Positions 1-5,617 of a DNA stretch of 5,917 nt are shown one piece after another (within the stretch, counting starts at the first letter, position 1; every line of letters starts with the position of its first letter). The translations under genes and the position numbers were made by a program. The stretch is from Pseudomonadota bacterium (GTDB lineage Bacteria; Pseudomonadota; Alphaproteobacteria; Rhodospirillales; Magnetospirillaceae), in contig JAEZFE010000515.1 in assembly GCA_023437865.1 (NCBI GenBank), forward strand, positions 1 through 5,917, read 5' to 3'. Under the pieces are notes generated by a model that was not told the DNA's origin, searched no databases, and saw nothing but the letters and a program-made list of their open reading frames with translations.

Positions 1-47
1 CGGTCGCACAGGCCTTGGACGAAGGGGACGTCCAGTTCGATTTCCAT
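1..47 (-). CDS. Unidentified gene downstream of lutC, N-terminal fragment
   Basis: An ATG at 47..45 opens a frame that stays open to the window edge and reads MEIELDVPFVQGLCD. It begins only 2 nt after the lutC stop codon (TGA at 52..50). A weak purine-rich stretch (AGCGGGA) about 7 nt upstream, inside the end of lutC, could serve as ribosome binding site. The spacing suggests translational coupling and membership of the lut operon. I do not recognise the product from 15 residues. In other bacteria D-lactate or glycolate dehydrogenases and further LUD proteins occur near lut genes, but nothing visible here supports a choice. The start is inferred from spacing alone, so a chance frame is possible. 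Confidence 0.5.
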   Translation of the reverse strand, partial: MEIELDVPFVQGLCD

Positions 48-49
48 GG

Positions 50-718
50 TCAGTCCCGCTTGATGACGAGGACGATCAGTTCCTTCGGGCCGTGGACGCC
101 ATAGGCCAGGGTCTGCTCGATATCGGCGGTCTTGGACGGCCCCGAGATCAGCACGGCGTTGGTGGGCATGGATTTGGCCCAGCCATTGTCACGGATGAAG
201 CCGGCCAGATTGTCGGCCACCTTGTCGGCCTCGACCAACGCCACATGGATGGGCGGCAGCAGGCTGAGAAGGCGGGGCTCGTCGGGTGTCGGCCACAGCA
301 CCAGTGTGCCGGTCTCGGCGATGCCGCCCAGCGTGGTGGTGAGGCCAGCATCGACACCATGCACCAGTGTGTCCTTCAACTCCTCCACCGGGCGGTCATA
401 GGCGCCCAGGGTGGGGGCATCCGCGCCCCAGGCCTGGGCCAGCGCGCGACCGGCCTCGGTATTGGGGGCGTGCATCACGCTCTTGACGCCGCGATTGGCG
501 AGGATGGTCTTGAGGCGTTCAGGCCAGTCGGCACCAACCTCGTAAACCTCGGCATGCAGCGCCTCCAGCAGCGCCATGAAGCGCGACACGCGCTCCTCGG
601 GCAGGAAGGTGGGCGCATTCCAGGCGGGCAGGGCCGGGGCCTGACGGCCGGGGGCGGCGCGCAGGCGGCTCATGATGCGCGAGCGGGCAGCCTGGCTCGC
701 GGCCTTCAGGTCACTCAT
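50..718 (-). CDS. lutC: Lactate utilization protein C (LUD domain)
   Basis: Third subunit of the LutABC (LldEFG) system that oxidises L-lactate to pyruvate, probably cytoplasmic or at the inner face of the membrane. At 222 residues it has the usual LutC length. The C-terminal half is a LUD domain: an AETGTLVLW segment at about 134-142, an LLSLLPPIHVALVEADKV-type strand at about 150-167, and a GPSKTADIE motif at about 193-201 followed by YGVHGPKELIVLVI near the end. The last two are hallmark LutC signatures. The frame is open 10 codons further upstream (to 748). I chose ATG 718..716 because AAGGGG lies 7 nt before it and the conserved protein starts there. This start overlaps the lutB end by 8 nt. 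LutC has no Fe-S cysteine motif. Family identity is clear; its exact catalytic part in the complex is less well defined in the literature than those of LutA and LutB. Confidence 0.93.
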   Translation of the reverse strand: MSDLKAASQAARSRIMSRLRAAPGRQAPALPAWNAPTFLPEERVSRFMALLEALHAEVYEVGADWPERLKTILANRGVKSVMHAPNTEAGRALAQAWGADAPTLGAYDRPVEELKDTLVHGVDAGLTTTLGGIAETGTLVLWPTPDEPRLLSLLPPIHVALVEADKVADNLAGFIRDNGWAKSMPTNAVLISGPSKTADIEQTLAYGVHGPKELIVLVIKRD

Positions 719-2132
719 GGTCGAACCCCTTCTCGCGGGCCAGTTCATGCAAGGTTTTGCCGGTGAACTTGGGCTTGGTGCGCACGCTGGTCCAAGCGCG
801 CATCATCGGCGCGCTGTCGGGGATGGCGTTGCCCACGCGGGCCATGATCCGGGTTGCCACGGCATAGACCATGGGGTGGGAATACATGAACTTCCATCCG
901 CGCCAAGCCAACGTCTCGCGCCAGTTGCGGCGCGACCCGGCGCCCTTGACCGCCTGGCTGTCGGTGGGGTGCACCGATTCGGTCCGCAGCCGGACCAGTA
1001 GGTCGGCGATGGGGATCTTGACCGGGCAGACCTCGACGCAGGCGTTGCAGAGGGTGGAGGCATGCGGCTGATCGCCGGCGCAGTCCAGACCCTCCAGCTG
1101 GGGGGTGAGGATTTTGCCAATGGGGCCGGGATAGACGAATTTATAGGTATGGCCACCGACGCGGGAATAGACCGGGCAGTGGTTCATACAGGCGCCGCAG
1201 CGGATGCAGCGCAGGGTGTCGCGCAGTTCGGGATCGTTGAACACGCGCGAACGCCCGCTGTCGAGCAGGACCAGGTGAACGGCCTCGGGACCGTCCTTCT
1301 CGCCCGGCTTGCGCGGCGAGGTGATCATGTTGACATAGGTGGTGATGGGCTGGCCGGTGGCCGAGCGGGGCAGCAGGGCCAAGAGCGGCGGGATGTCGTC
1401 CAGCGTTTCGGCCAGCTTCTCGATGCCCATGACCGCGATATGCAACGGCGGCAGGGTGGTGGACAGGCGGCCGTTGCCTTCATTCTCGACCAGCACCAAA
1501 GTACCGGTCTCGGCCACGGCGAAATTGACGCCGGAAATGCCGGCATCGGCGGAGGCGAATTCGCCGCGCAGCGCCTTGCGGGCGGCGGCGGTCAGCTCGT
1601 CCACGTCCTCGGTATAGGCCAGGCCCTCGATATTCTCGGCGAACAACTGGGCGATCTCGCCCTTGTTCTTGTGGATGCAGGGCATGACGATGTGGCTGGG
1701 CGCTTCGTGCGCCAGCTGGATGATGTATTCACCCAGATCCGACTCGACCGCCTTGATGCCGTGGGCTTCGAGGTGATGGTTGAGCTCCATCTCCTCGGAC
1801 ACCATGGACTTGCCCTTGATGACCTTCTTGGCGCCGGCCTTCTGCAGGATGTCCAGAACGATGGCGTTGGCCTCGGCGGTGGTCTCCGCCCAATGGACCT
1901 GAATGCCGTTCTCGGTGCATTTGGCTTCCAGCTTGTCCAGCAGTTCGGGCAGCTTGGCGACCACGCGGGCCTTGGCGGCGGCGCCGCGCTCGCGCATGGC
2001 GGTCCAGGCTTCCTTGTCCTGGAACTGGGCGGCGCGCTTGACCATCAGGCCGTCCATGGCCCGGCGGAAATTGCGGCGCAGGGTGGGGTCGTTCAGCGCG
2101 ATGGGCGCGCGTTGCGTGAAATCGCCGCTCAT
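711..2132 (-). CDS. lutB: Lactate utilization iron-sulfur protein B (LUD + ferredoxin-type domains)
   Basis: Fe-S electron-transfer subunit of the LutABC lactate oxidation system, 473 residues, a normal LutB/LldF length. The N-terminal two thirds form a LUD domain with KGKSMVSEEMELN at about 106-118 and AETGTLVLVENEGNGRL at about 207-223. The C-terminal part carries two cysteine clusters typical of the family: C309-x2-C312-x2-C315-x3-C319-P and C362-x2-C365-x3-C369-P, with YPGPIGKILTPQLEG between them. These are expected to bind two [4Fe-4S] clusters, so no ligand appears missing. A C-terminal tail of about 100 residues follows (RNWRETLAWRGWKFM onward), as in relatives. The start is ATG 2132..2130, overlapping the lutA stop as ATGA, with GGAG 8 nt upstream. 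The frame stays open upstream to 2444, but that part is antisense-like sequence within lutA. Electrons probably pass from lactate through this subunit towards the quinone pool; that route is family knowledge, not visible here. Confidence 0.96.
   Translation of the reverse strand: MSGDFTQRAPIALNDPTLRRNFRRAMDGLMVKRAAQFQDKEAWTAMRERGAAAKARVVAKLPELLDKLEAKCTENGIQVHWAETTAEANAIVLDILQKAGAKKVIKGKSMVSEEMELNHHLEAHGIKAVESDLGEYIIQLAHEAPSHIVMPCIHKNKGEIAQLFAENIEGLAYTEDVDELTAAARKALRGEFASADAGISGVNFAVAETGTLVLVENEGNGRLSTTLPPLHIAVMGIEKLAETLDDIPPLLALLPRSATGQPITTYVNMITSPRKPGEKDGPEAVHLVLLDSGRSRVFNDPELRDTLRCIRCGACMNHCPVYSRVGGHTYKFVYPGPIGKILTPQLEGLDCAGDQPHASTLCNACVEVCPVKIPIADLLVRLRTESVHPTDSQAVKGAGSRRNWRETLAWRGWKFMYSHPMVYAVATRIMARVGNAIPDSAPMMRAWTSVRTKPKFTGKTLHELAREKGFDHE
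726..734 (-). promoter_or_regulatory. Ribosome binding site of lutC
   Basis: On the minus strand GAGAAGGGG (734..726) stands 7 nt before ATG 718..716. It lies inside the last codons of lutB, so lutC translation probably couples to lutB. It decides between the start at 718 and the longer open frame from 748. Confidence 0.65.
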
Positions 2133-2881
2133 TTGCAGCGCTCCAGCAGGAATTCGGCGATGTGGCGGCCGGCGACGGGCTTGTTGGCCTTCTCCAGGGC
2201 GCCGTTGATGTTCATCAGGCAGCCGCAATCGCCCGAGATCACCTGGGGCGCGCCGGTCGATTCGATGGCCTCGATCTTGTCCTTGACCATGGCGGCCGAG
2301 ATTTCCGGCTGGCGCACTGCGAAGGTGCCGCCGAAGCCGCAGCATTCCTTCTCGCGCGGGTTTTCGACCAGCTCCACGTTGGCAAGCTGGCGCAGCAGCT
2401 GCTTGGGCTGATCCACCACGCCCATCTCGCGCATGGAATGGCACGAGCCGTGCCAGGTGACCTTCACCGGCTCGCCCTTGTCCTCCAGCTTCACGTCGAG
2501 CACATTGACCAGGAAATCGGTCAGCTCAAAGACGCGGCCGGCGAAGGCCTTGGCGGCCGAATGCTCGGGCCGGCCCTCGAACAGATCGGGATAGTGGGTC
2601 TTCATCATGCCGGCGCACGATCCCGACGGCACCACGATGGGCCAGTCCTTGGGGAAGGTGCGGATCTGCTCCAGCGCCACGGCGCGGGCTTCATCCATGT
2701 ACCCCGAATTGCGCGCCGGCTGGCCGCAGCAGCTTTGATTCGGCGGGAATACCACGCGGATGCCCTGGCGCTTCAACAGCTCCATTCCGGCCAAGCCGGC
2801 CTGGGGATAGAACAGGTCGATGACGCAGGTACCAAAAAAATAGACGGTGTCCGGCCGCTGAGGCCGCTGGGTCTCGGTCAT
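2129..2881 (-). CDS. lutA: Lactate utilization protein A (two CCG domains)
   Basis: First gene of the lut operon, 250 residues, matching the usual LutA/LldE length. It consists of two cysteine-rich CCG domains of the type found in heterodisulfide reductase HdrB and glycolate oxidase GlcF. The first repeat has C19, C51-C52-G and C89 (SGSCAGM). The second has C147 (WHGSCHS), C180-C181-G (ECCGFGG) and C219/C221 (GDCGCLMNING). These cysteines probably hold an Fe-S centre involved in lactate oxidation to pyruvate together with LutB and LutC. The start ATG 2881..2879 is preceded by GAGGAA (2892..2887) with a 5-nt gap, a good ribosome binding site. No signal peptide or membrane segment is visible. 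The stop overlaps the lutB start (ATGA), so LutA and LutB synthesis is probably coupled. Transcription probably starts in the 109-bp gap behind the regulator gene, or reads through from it. Confidence 0.96.
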   Translation of the reverse strand: MTETQRPQRPDTVYFFGTCVIDLFYPQAGLAGMELLKRQGIRVVFPPNQSCCGQPARNSGYMDEARAVALEQIRTFPKDWPIVVPSGSCAGMMKTHYPDLFEGRPEHSAAKAFAGRVFELTDFLVNVLDVKLEDKGEPVKVTWHGSCHSMREMGVVDQPKQLLRQLANVELVENPREKECCGFGGTFAVRQPEISAAMVKDKIEAIESTGAPQVISGDCGCLMNINGALEKANKPVAGRHIAEFLLERCK

Positions 2882-2990
2882 GGCGATTCCTCGTGGTGCG
2901 GGCCTTCTTAATGGGACCGCACTCTAATGGTTAGCCAATCTGACCGTTCCGGTAAAGTGGTAAAATGAATTGTCCAAAACGGTCGAATGC
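2882..2990 (-). promoter_or_regulatory. Upstream control region of the lut operon
   Basis: This is the 109-bp gap between the FCD-protein gene and lutA. It is AT-richer than the genes around it and holds several short symmetric elements. Listed in plus-strand order they are TGGTTAGCCA (2928-2937, TGG-N4-CCA), ACCGTTCCGGT (2943-2953, ACCG-N3-CGGT) and a tandem GGTAAA-GT-GGTAAA (2951-2964). No convincing rho-independent terminator for the upstream gene is present, so read-through into lutA is possible. I see no sigma-70 promoter I would commit to; TTTACC (2956..2951) with TAACCA 17 nt further is only a weak guess. Confidence 0.5.
2928..2945 (-). promoter_or_regulatory. Candidate operator upstream of lutA, shared with lctP
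   Basis: On the minus strand this reads GGTCAGATTGGCTAACCA and ends 46 nt before the lutA start. It matches the box at 3711-3728 upstream of lctP at 14 of 18 positions (GGTCAGATT-N3-T-N-ACCA), in the same orientation relative to the gene. The outer GGT and ACCA arms resemble half-sites of FadR-family GntR regulators, which favour TGGT/ACCA symmetry, although an 11-nt spacer is longer than usual. That an LldR-like protein binds here is inference. Confidence 0.45.
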
Positions 2991-2997
2991 TCATTCG
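2984..2997. repeat. Short inverted repeat over the regulator stop codon
   Basis: CGAATG-CT-CATTCG is a perfect 6-2-6 inverted repeat that spans the TGA of the FCD-protein gene (2993..2991). With a 2-nt centre it cannot form a full hairpin. The bases after it on the minus strand (ACCGTTTTGG) are not a proper U-tract, so it is at best a weak terminator or a protein-binding palindrome. It may be chance. Confidence 0.3.
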
Positions 2998-3584
2998 GGC
3001 CGGCGGGGGCGGGCCACCAGATCCAGCCCCTCGCGCCGGCGGATGCTGACTTCGCGGCGCTGGTCGGCGCGCTGGGCCTCGCGCAACGCCTCCTTGGTGG
3101 AAGTCAGGTGCAGGTCGGCGGCAGCGCGGGCCGCATCGGGGTCGCGGGCCGCAATGGCAGTGTAGATGGCCTGATGCTGCCGCAGGAAGCCCTCGCGGAC
3201 CCCGCGTCTTAGATATAGGTCGGCGCGGTCATAGAATACGCCGCTTTTCAGCATTTCCAGCAGCCGCCGCATAATGTGGGTCATCACTGTATTACCCGCC
3301 GCCTCGTAGACCGCCAGGTGGAAATGGGCGTCGGCGGCGGCTTCCTGCGCCGGGTCGTCCAGCGCGTGGGCGGCGACCATGGCCCGCATGCAGTCCTCCA
3401 GGTGCGCCAATTGCTCATCGCTCGCCCGCTCGGCGGCGAAGGCGGCGGCCTGTCCGGCCAGCAGGCGCCGGAATTCCAGGTAGTCATAGGCGGTTTCGGG
3501 ATGGGAGTGCAGCAGCCGCGACAGTGTGTCCGCGTTTTGCGCCTCTCCCGCCGGGGCAGCTTCGGTCTTTCTCGTATCGCTCAT
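2991..3584 (-). CDS. FadR/LldR-family FCD-domain protein lacking its DNA-binding domain
   Basis: The 197-residue product is the effector-binding half of a FadR-family (GntR superfamily) regulator. Residues about 17-45 match the linker and first helix that normally follow the winged helix (NADTLSRLLHSHPETAYDYLEFRR region), comparable to LldR. The FCD domain runs from about 34 to 165 and keeps the expected metal and carboxylate ligands: D85 and H89 (DAHFH), H137 (RQHQ) and H159 (DLHL). LldR and PdhR relatives usually have about 250 residues with a winged helix-turn-helix of about 70 residues first. Here only some 16 charged or small residues (MSDTRKTEAAPAGEAQ) precede the linker. No helix-turn-helix sequence appears in any minus-strand frame of the 233 bp upstream. 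ATG 3584..3582 has a poor ribosome binding site (GGAG, 13 nt away), so the start is uncertain. An in-frame TTG at 3686 would add 34 residues but no winged helix. It is co-oriented with lutABC and divergent from lctP. It could be a functional co-sensor or a decayed regulator. Confidence 0.85.
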   Translation of the reverse strand: MSDTRKTEAAPAGEAQNADTLSRLLHSHPETAYDYLEFRRLLAGQAAAFAAERASDEQLAHLEDCMRAMVAAHALDDPAQEAAADAHFHLAVYEAAGNTVMTHIMRRLLEMLKSGVFYDRADLYLRRGVREGFLRQHQAIYTAIAARDPDAARAAADLHLTSTKEALREAQRADQRREVSIRRREGLDLVARPRRPE

Positions 3585-3676
3585 GATCGAAAGATAGCTC
3601 CGCCTTTGGCCTGTCACCACCCCCGCGCGGCGATGGCGGGCACGCGATTGGATGGATTCATTTTCCGATTTACAAA

Positions 3677-3690
3677 TTGGTGGCAACCGA
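3677..3690. promoter_or_regulatory. Near-palindrome of GntR/FadR operator type
   Basis: TTGGT-GGCA-ACCGA is an inverted repeat with 4 of 5 arm positions symmetric. It resembles the TTGGT/ACCAA arms recognised by PdhR- and LldR-type regulators, though with a 4-nt centre. It lies 21 bp before the shared box at 3711-3728, so a second operator copy is plausible. The short length makes chance possible. Confidence 0.35.
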
Positions 3691-3710
3691 GTTATCCACC
3701 AGTGCAGCGT

Positions 3711-3728
3711 GGTCAGATTTATTTACCA
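3711..3728 (+). promoter_or_regulatory. Candidate operator upstream of lctP, shared with lutA
   Basis: The plus strand reads GGTCAGATTTATTTACCA, preceded by T so that the arms are TGGT-N11-ACCA. It agrees with the lut box at 2928-2945 (minus strand) at 14 of 18 positions with no gaps and the same orientation relative to the gene. It ends 89 nt before the lctP start and lies in the divergent region, so a bound protein could affect both lctP and the FCD-protein gene. Confidence 0.45.
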
Positions 3729-3740
3729 AATCGCGCCACA

Positions 3741-3779
3741 AGGAAAGAACGTTTCTAAAGCCGGTCCCGGGGCTTTCCT
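3741..3779 (+). other. Possible hairpin-forming leader of lctP
   Basis: Two inverted repeats compete for the same 3' arm. AAAGCC (3757-3762) pairs with GGCTTT (3771-3776) over an 8-nt loop. AGGAAAG (3741-3747) pairs with CTTTCCT (3773-3779) over a longer loop. They cannot form together because they share 3773-3776. No U-tract follows, so this is not a standard terminator. It matters only if lctP transcription starts upstream of 3741, which is likely but unproven. Confidence 0.25.
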
Positions 3780-3817
3780 AATCGGAGTCCGCACGGCCAG
3801 CTCACTCGGGAGGAAAC

Positions 3818-5461
3818 ATGCAGCCCTGGATGCAGATCTACGATCCGGCGGGGAACCTTTGGGTCTCGTCGCTGATCGCCGCGTTGCCCATCATCTTCTT
3901 CTTCGTCGCGCTCGCCGTGCTGAGCATGAAGGGCCACGTCGCCGGCACCATTACCGTTGCCATCGCTTTGGCCGTGGCGATCTTCTTCTACAAGATGCCC
4001 GTCACCATGGCCCTGGCTTCGGCCGGCTACGGCTTCCTGTACGGCCTGTGGCCGATCGCCTGGATCATCGTCGCGGCGGTGTTCCTTTATAAGATCACCG
4101 TCAAGACCGGTCAGTTCGACATCATCCGCTCGTCGGTGGTTTCGATCACCGAAGACCAGCGTCTGCAGATGCTGATGGTCGGCTTCTCGTTCGGCGCATT
4201 CCTCGAAGGCGCCGCCGGCTTCGGCGCTCCCGTCGCCATCACCGCCGCCCTGCTGGTGGGTCTGGGCTTCAACCCGCTCTACGCCGCGGGCCTGTGCCTG
4301 ATCGCCAACACCGCCCCGGTCGCCTTCGGCGCCATGGGCATTCCGATGATCGTGGCCGGCAAGGTGACCGGCATCGATCCGTTCAAGATCGGCCAGATGG
4401 CCGGCCGTCAGCTGCCGCTGCTGGCCATGATCGTTGCGTTCTGGATCGTCGCCATCATGGACGGCTGGCGCGGTATCAAGGAAACCTGGCCCGCCATCCT
4501 GGTGGCCGGCGGTTCCTTCGCCATCGGCGTGTTCTTCACCTCCAACTTCATCGGCCCCGAGCTGCCGGACATCACCTCGGCCCTGATTTCGCTGGTCAGC
4601 CTGACCCTGTTCCTGAAGGTGTGGAAGCCCAAGCGCATCTTCCGCTTCAAGGAAGTGACCGAGGCCGAGCGCAACAGCCACACCTTCACCGCCGGTCAGG
4701 TGTTCAAGGCCTGGTCGCCGTTCCTGATCCTGACCGCCGTGGTCACCGTCTGGAGCCTGAAGCCGTTCAAGGATCTGTTCGCCAAGGGCGGCGCGCTGAA
4801 CTCCACCGTCCTGTCCTTCCCGATCTCGGGCCTGGACAAGCTGGTGACCAAGTCGGCCCCGATCGTGGCCAAGGCGACCGCCATGCCGGCCGTCTACGAC
4901 CTGAACCTGCTGTCTGCCACCGGTACCGCCATCCTGATCTCGGCCATCATCTCCATGGTCGTGCTCAAGATGTCGCCCGCTGACGGCTTCAAGACCTTCG
5001 TTGAGACCCTGAACGAGCTCAAGCGCCCGATCTACACCATCGGCACCGTGCTGGGCTTCGCCTTTGTCGCCAACTACTCGGGCCTGTCCTCGACCCTGGC
5101 CCTGCTGCTGGCTGGCACCGGTGTGCTGTTCCCGTTCTTCTCGCCGATCCTCGGCTGGCTGGGCGTGTTCCTGACCGGTTCGGACACCTCGTCCAACGCG
5201 CTGTTCTGCTCGCTGCAGGCCACTACCGCCCAGCAGGTGGGTGTGTCTGACACCCTGCTGGTGTCGGCCAACACCACCGGCGGCGTGACCGGCAAGATGA
5301 TCAGCCCGCAGTCGATCGCGGTGGCCTGCGCCGCCGTGGGTCTGGTCGGCAAGGAATCCAACCTGTTCCGCTTCACCCTGAAGCACAGCTTGGCCTTCGT
5401 CGTCATGATCGGCGTGATCACCATGCTGCAGGCCTATGTGCTGCAGTGGATGATCCCCTGA
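3818..5461 (+). CDS. lctP: L-lactate permease (LctP/LldP family)
   Basis: Inner-membrane lactate:proton symporter that probably also takes D-lactate or glycolate, as family members do. The 547 residues equal the normal length (about 550). Hydrophobic segments run through almost the whole chain, beginning with [20 protein letters not shown] at about 15-34 and ending with a final helix at about 525-545. Family hallmarks are the [11 protein letters not shown] loop (130-140), [13 protein letters not shown] (164-176), [14 protein letters not shown] (454-467) and [20 protein letters not shown] (494-513). The start ATG follows GGGAGG at 3808-3813. Codon use is strongly biased to C/G-ending codons (CTG, ATC, ACC, TTC), consistent with good expression. 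The gene stands alone on its strand, divergent from the FCD gene and the lut operon, and ends at a strong terminator. It supplies the substrate for LutABC. The shared box upstream suggests joint control with lut. Confidence 0.96.
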   Translation: MQPWMQIYDPAGNLWVSSLIAALPIIFFFVALAVLSMKGHVAGTITVAIALAVAIFFYKMPVTMALASAGYGFLYGLWPIAWIIVAAVFLYKITVKTGQFDIIRSSVVSITEDQRLQMLMVGFSFGAFLEGAAGFGAPVAITAALLVGLGFNPLYAAGLCLIANTAPVAFGAMGIPMIVAGKVTGIDPFKIGQMAGRQLPLLAMIVAFWIVAIMDGWRGIKETWPAILVAGGSFAIGVFFTSNFIGPELPDITSALISLVSLTLFLKVWKPKRIFRFKEVTEAERNSHTFTAGQVFKAWSPFLILTAVVTVWSLKPFKDLFAKGGALNSTVLSFPISGLDKLVTKSAPIVAKATAMPAVYDLNLLSATGTAILISAIISMVVLKMSPADGFKTFVETLNELKRPIYTIGTVLGFAFVANYSGLSSTLALLLAGTGVLFPFFSPILGWLGVFLTGSDTSSNALFCSLQATTAQQVGVSDTLLVSANTTGGVTGKMISPQSIAVACAAVGLVGKESNLFRFTLKHSLAFVVMIGVITMLQAYVLQWMIP

Positions 5462-5508
5462 TGACTTGACCCTCCGGTCATCGTTCCCTGAGCCGGAGAA
5501 ACTGAGAA

Positions 5509-5541
5509 CCCGGGGGGCGCAAGCCACCCGGGCTTTTTTTT
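5509..5541 (+). terminator. Rho-independent terminator of lctP
   Basis: A 10-bp stem, CCCGGGGGGC with GCCACCCGGG, has one G-A mismatch and is closed by a GCAA tetraloop (5519-5522, GNRA type). It is followed by C and eight T (5534-5541). It lies 47 nt after the lctP stop. Smaller hairpins are possible just upstream: TGACC-CTCC-GGTCA at 5467-5480, or CTCCGG (5472-5477) with CCGGAG (5493-5498). Confidence 0.92.
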
Positions 5542-5559
5542 GCTTGAGCCGCAGAAATG

Positions 5560-5597
5560 AAAAAAAGGGCGTGCCCCCCGAAGGCGGCGCGCCCTTT
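5560..5597 (-). terminator. Rho-independent terminator of the second FCD regulator
   Basis: On the minus strand AAAGGGCG (5597..5590) pairs with CGCCCTTT (5571..5564). The stem continues inward through GCC/GGC and CC/GG, with two interior mismatches, to a TTCG tetraloop closed by C-G, a very stable loop type. It runs into seven T on the minus strand (5566..5560). It lies about 20 nt after the TAG of the regulator gene and faces the lctP terminator, with 22 bp between the two stem-loop/tail units. On the plus strand only TTT follows, so it mainly serves the minus strand. Confidence 0.88.
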
Positions 5598-5617
5598 CGT
5601 ATTACGAGTGGCAGGAA

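Larger units (their letters stand above)
3585..3817. promoter_or_regulatory. Divergent control region between the FCD gene and lctP
   Basis: These 233 bp separate the starts of two divergent genes and are clearly AT-richer between about 3655 and 3760. Several TGGT/ACCA-type half-sites cluster here: TTGGT-N4-ACCGA (3677-3690), CCACCA (3696-3701 area) facing TGGT (3710-3713), and TGGT-N11-ACCA (3710-3728). The region must hold the lctP promoter and probably that of the minus-strand gene, but I cannot place a convincing -35/-10 pair for either. A possible hairpin-forming leader lies at 3741-3779. The lctP ribosome binding site is GGGAGG at 3808-3813, 4 nt before the ATG. Confidence 0.6.

Noticed and set aside
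1062..2411. Long open plus-strand frame (449 codons) opposite lutB and lutA
   Set aside because: Same pattern: antisense composition with G, D, Q and H runs, no family motif, and complete overlap with the clearly coding lut genes.
711..2444. LutB starting at 2444 (577 residues)
   Set aside because: The extra 104 residues lie inside lutA in another frame and are arginine/glycine-rich noise. The ATG at 2132 has a ribosome binding site, an ATGA overlap and begins the conserved protein.
2439..2455. Perfect 7-3-7 inverted repeat TGGCACG-AGC-CGTGCCA inside lutA
   Set aside because: It falls exactly on the codons for the conserved W-H-G-S-C-H motif (143-148), whose coding needs give the symmetry. 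There is no sign of a regulatory site or sigma-54 promoter there.
3730..3817. A minus-strand reading [14 protein letters not shown] near 3770-3815, faintly like a GntR helix-turn-helix
   Set aside because: It is in a frame that stops soon after, overlaps the lctP ribosome binding site and leader, and is too short and incomplete to be a winged-helix remnant. It is most likely chance.
3755..5527. Long open minus-strand frame (590 codons) opposite lctP
   Set aside because: Its translation is low-complexity, rich in G, D, H, Q and R, as expected for the antisense of a GC-biased gene, and it has no recognisable domain. The plus-strand permease is unmistakable.
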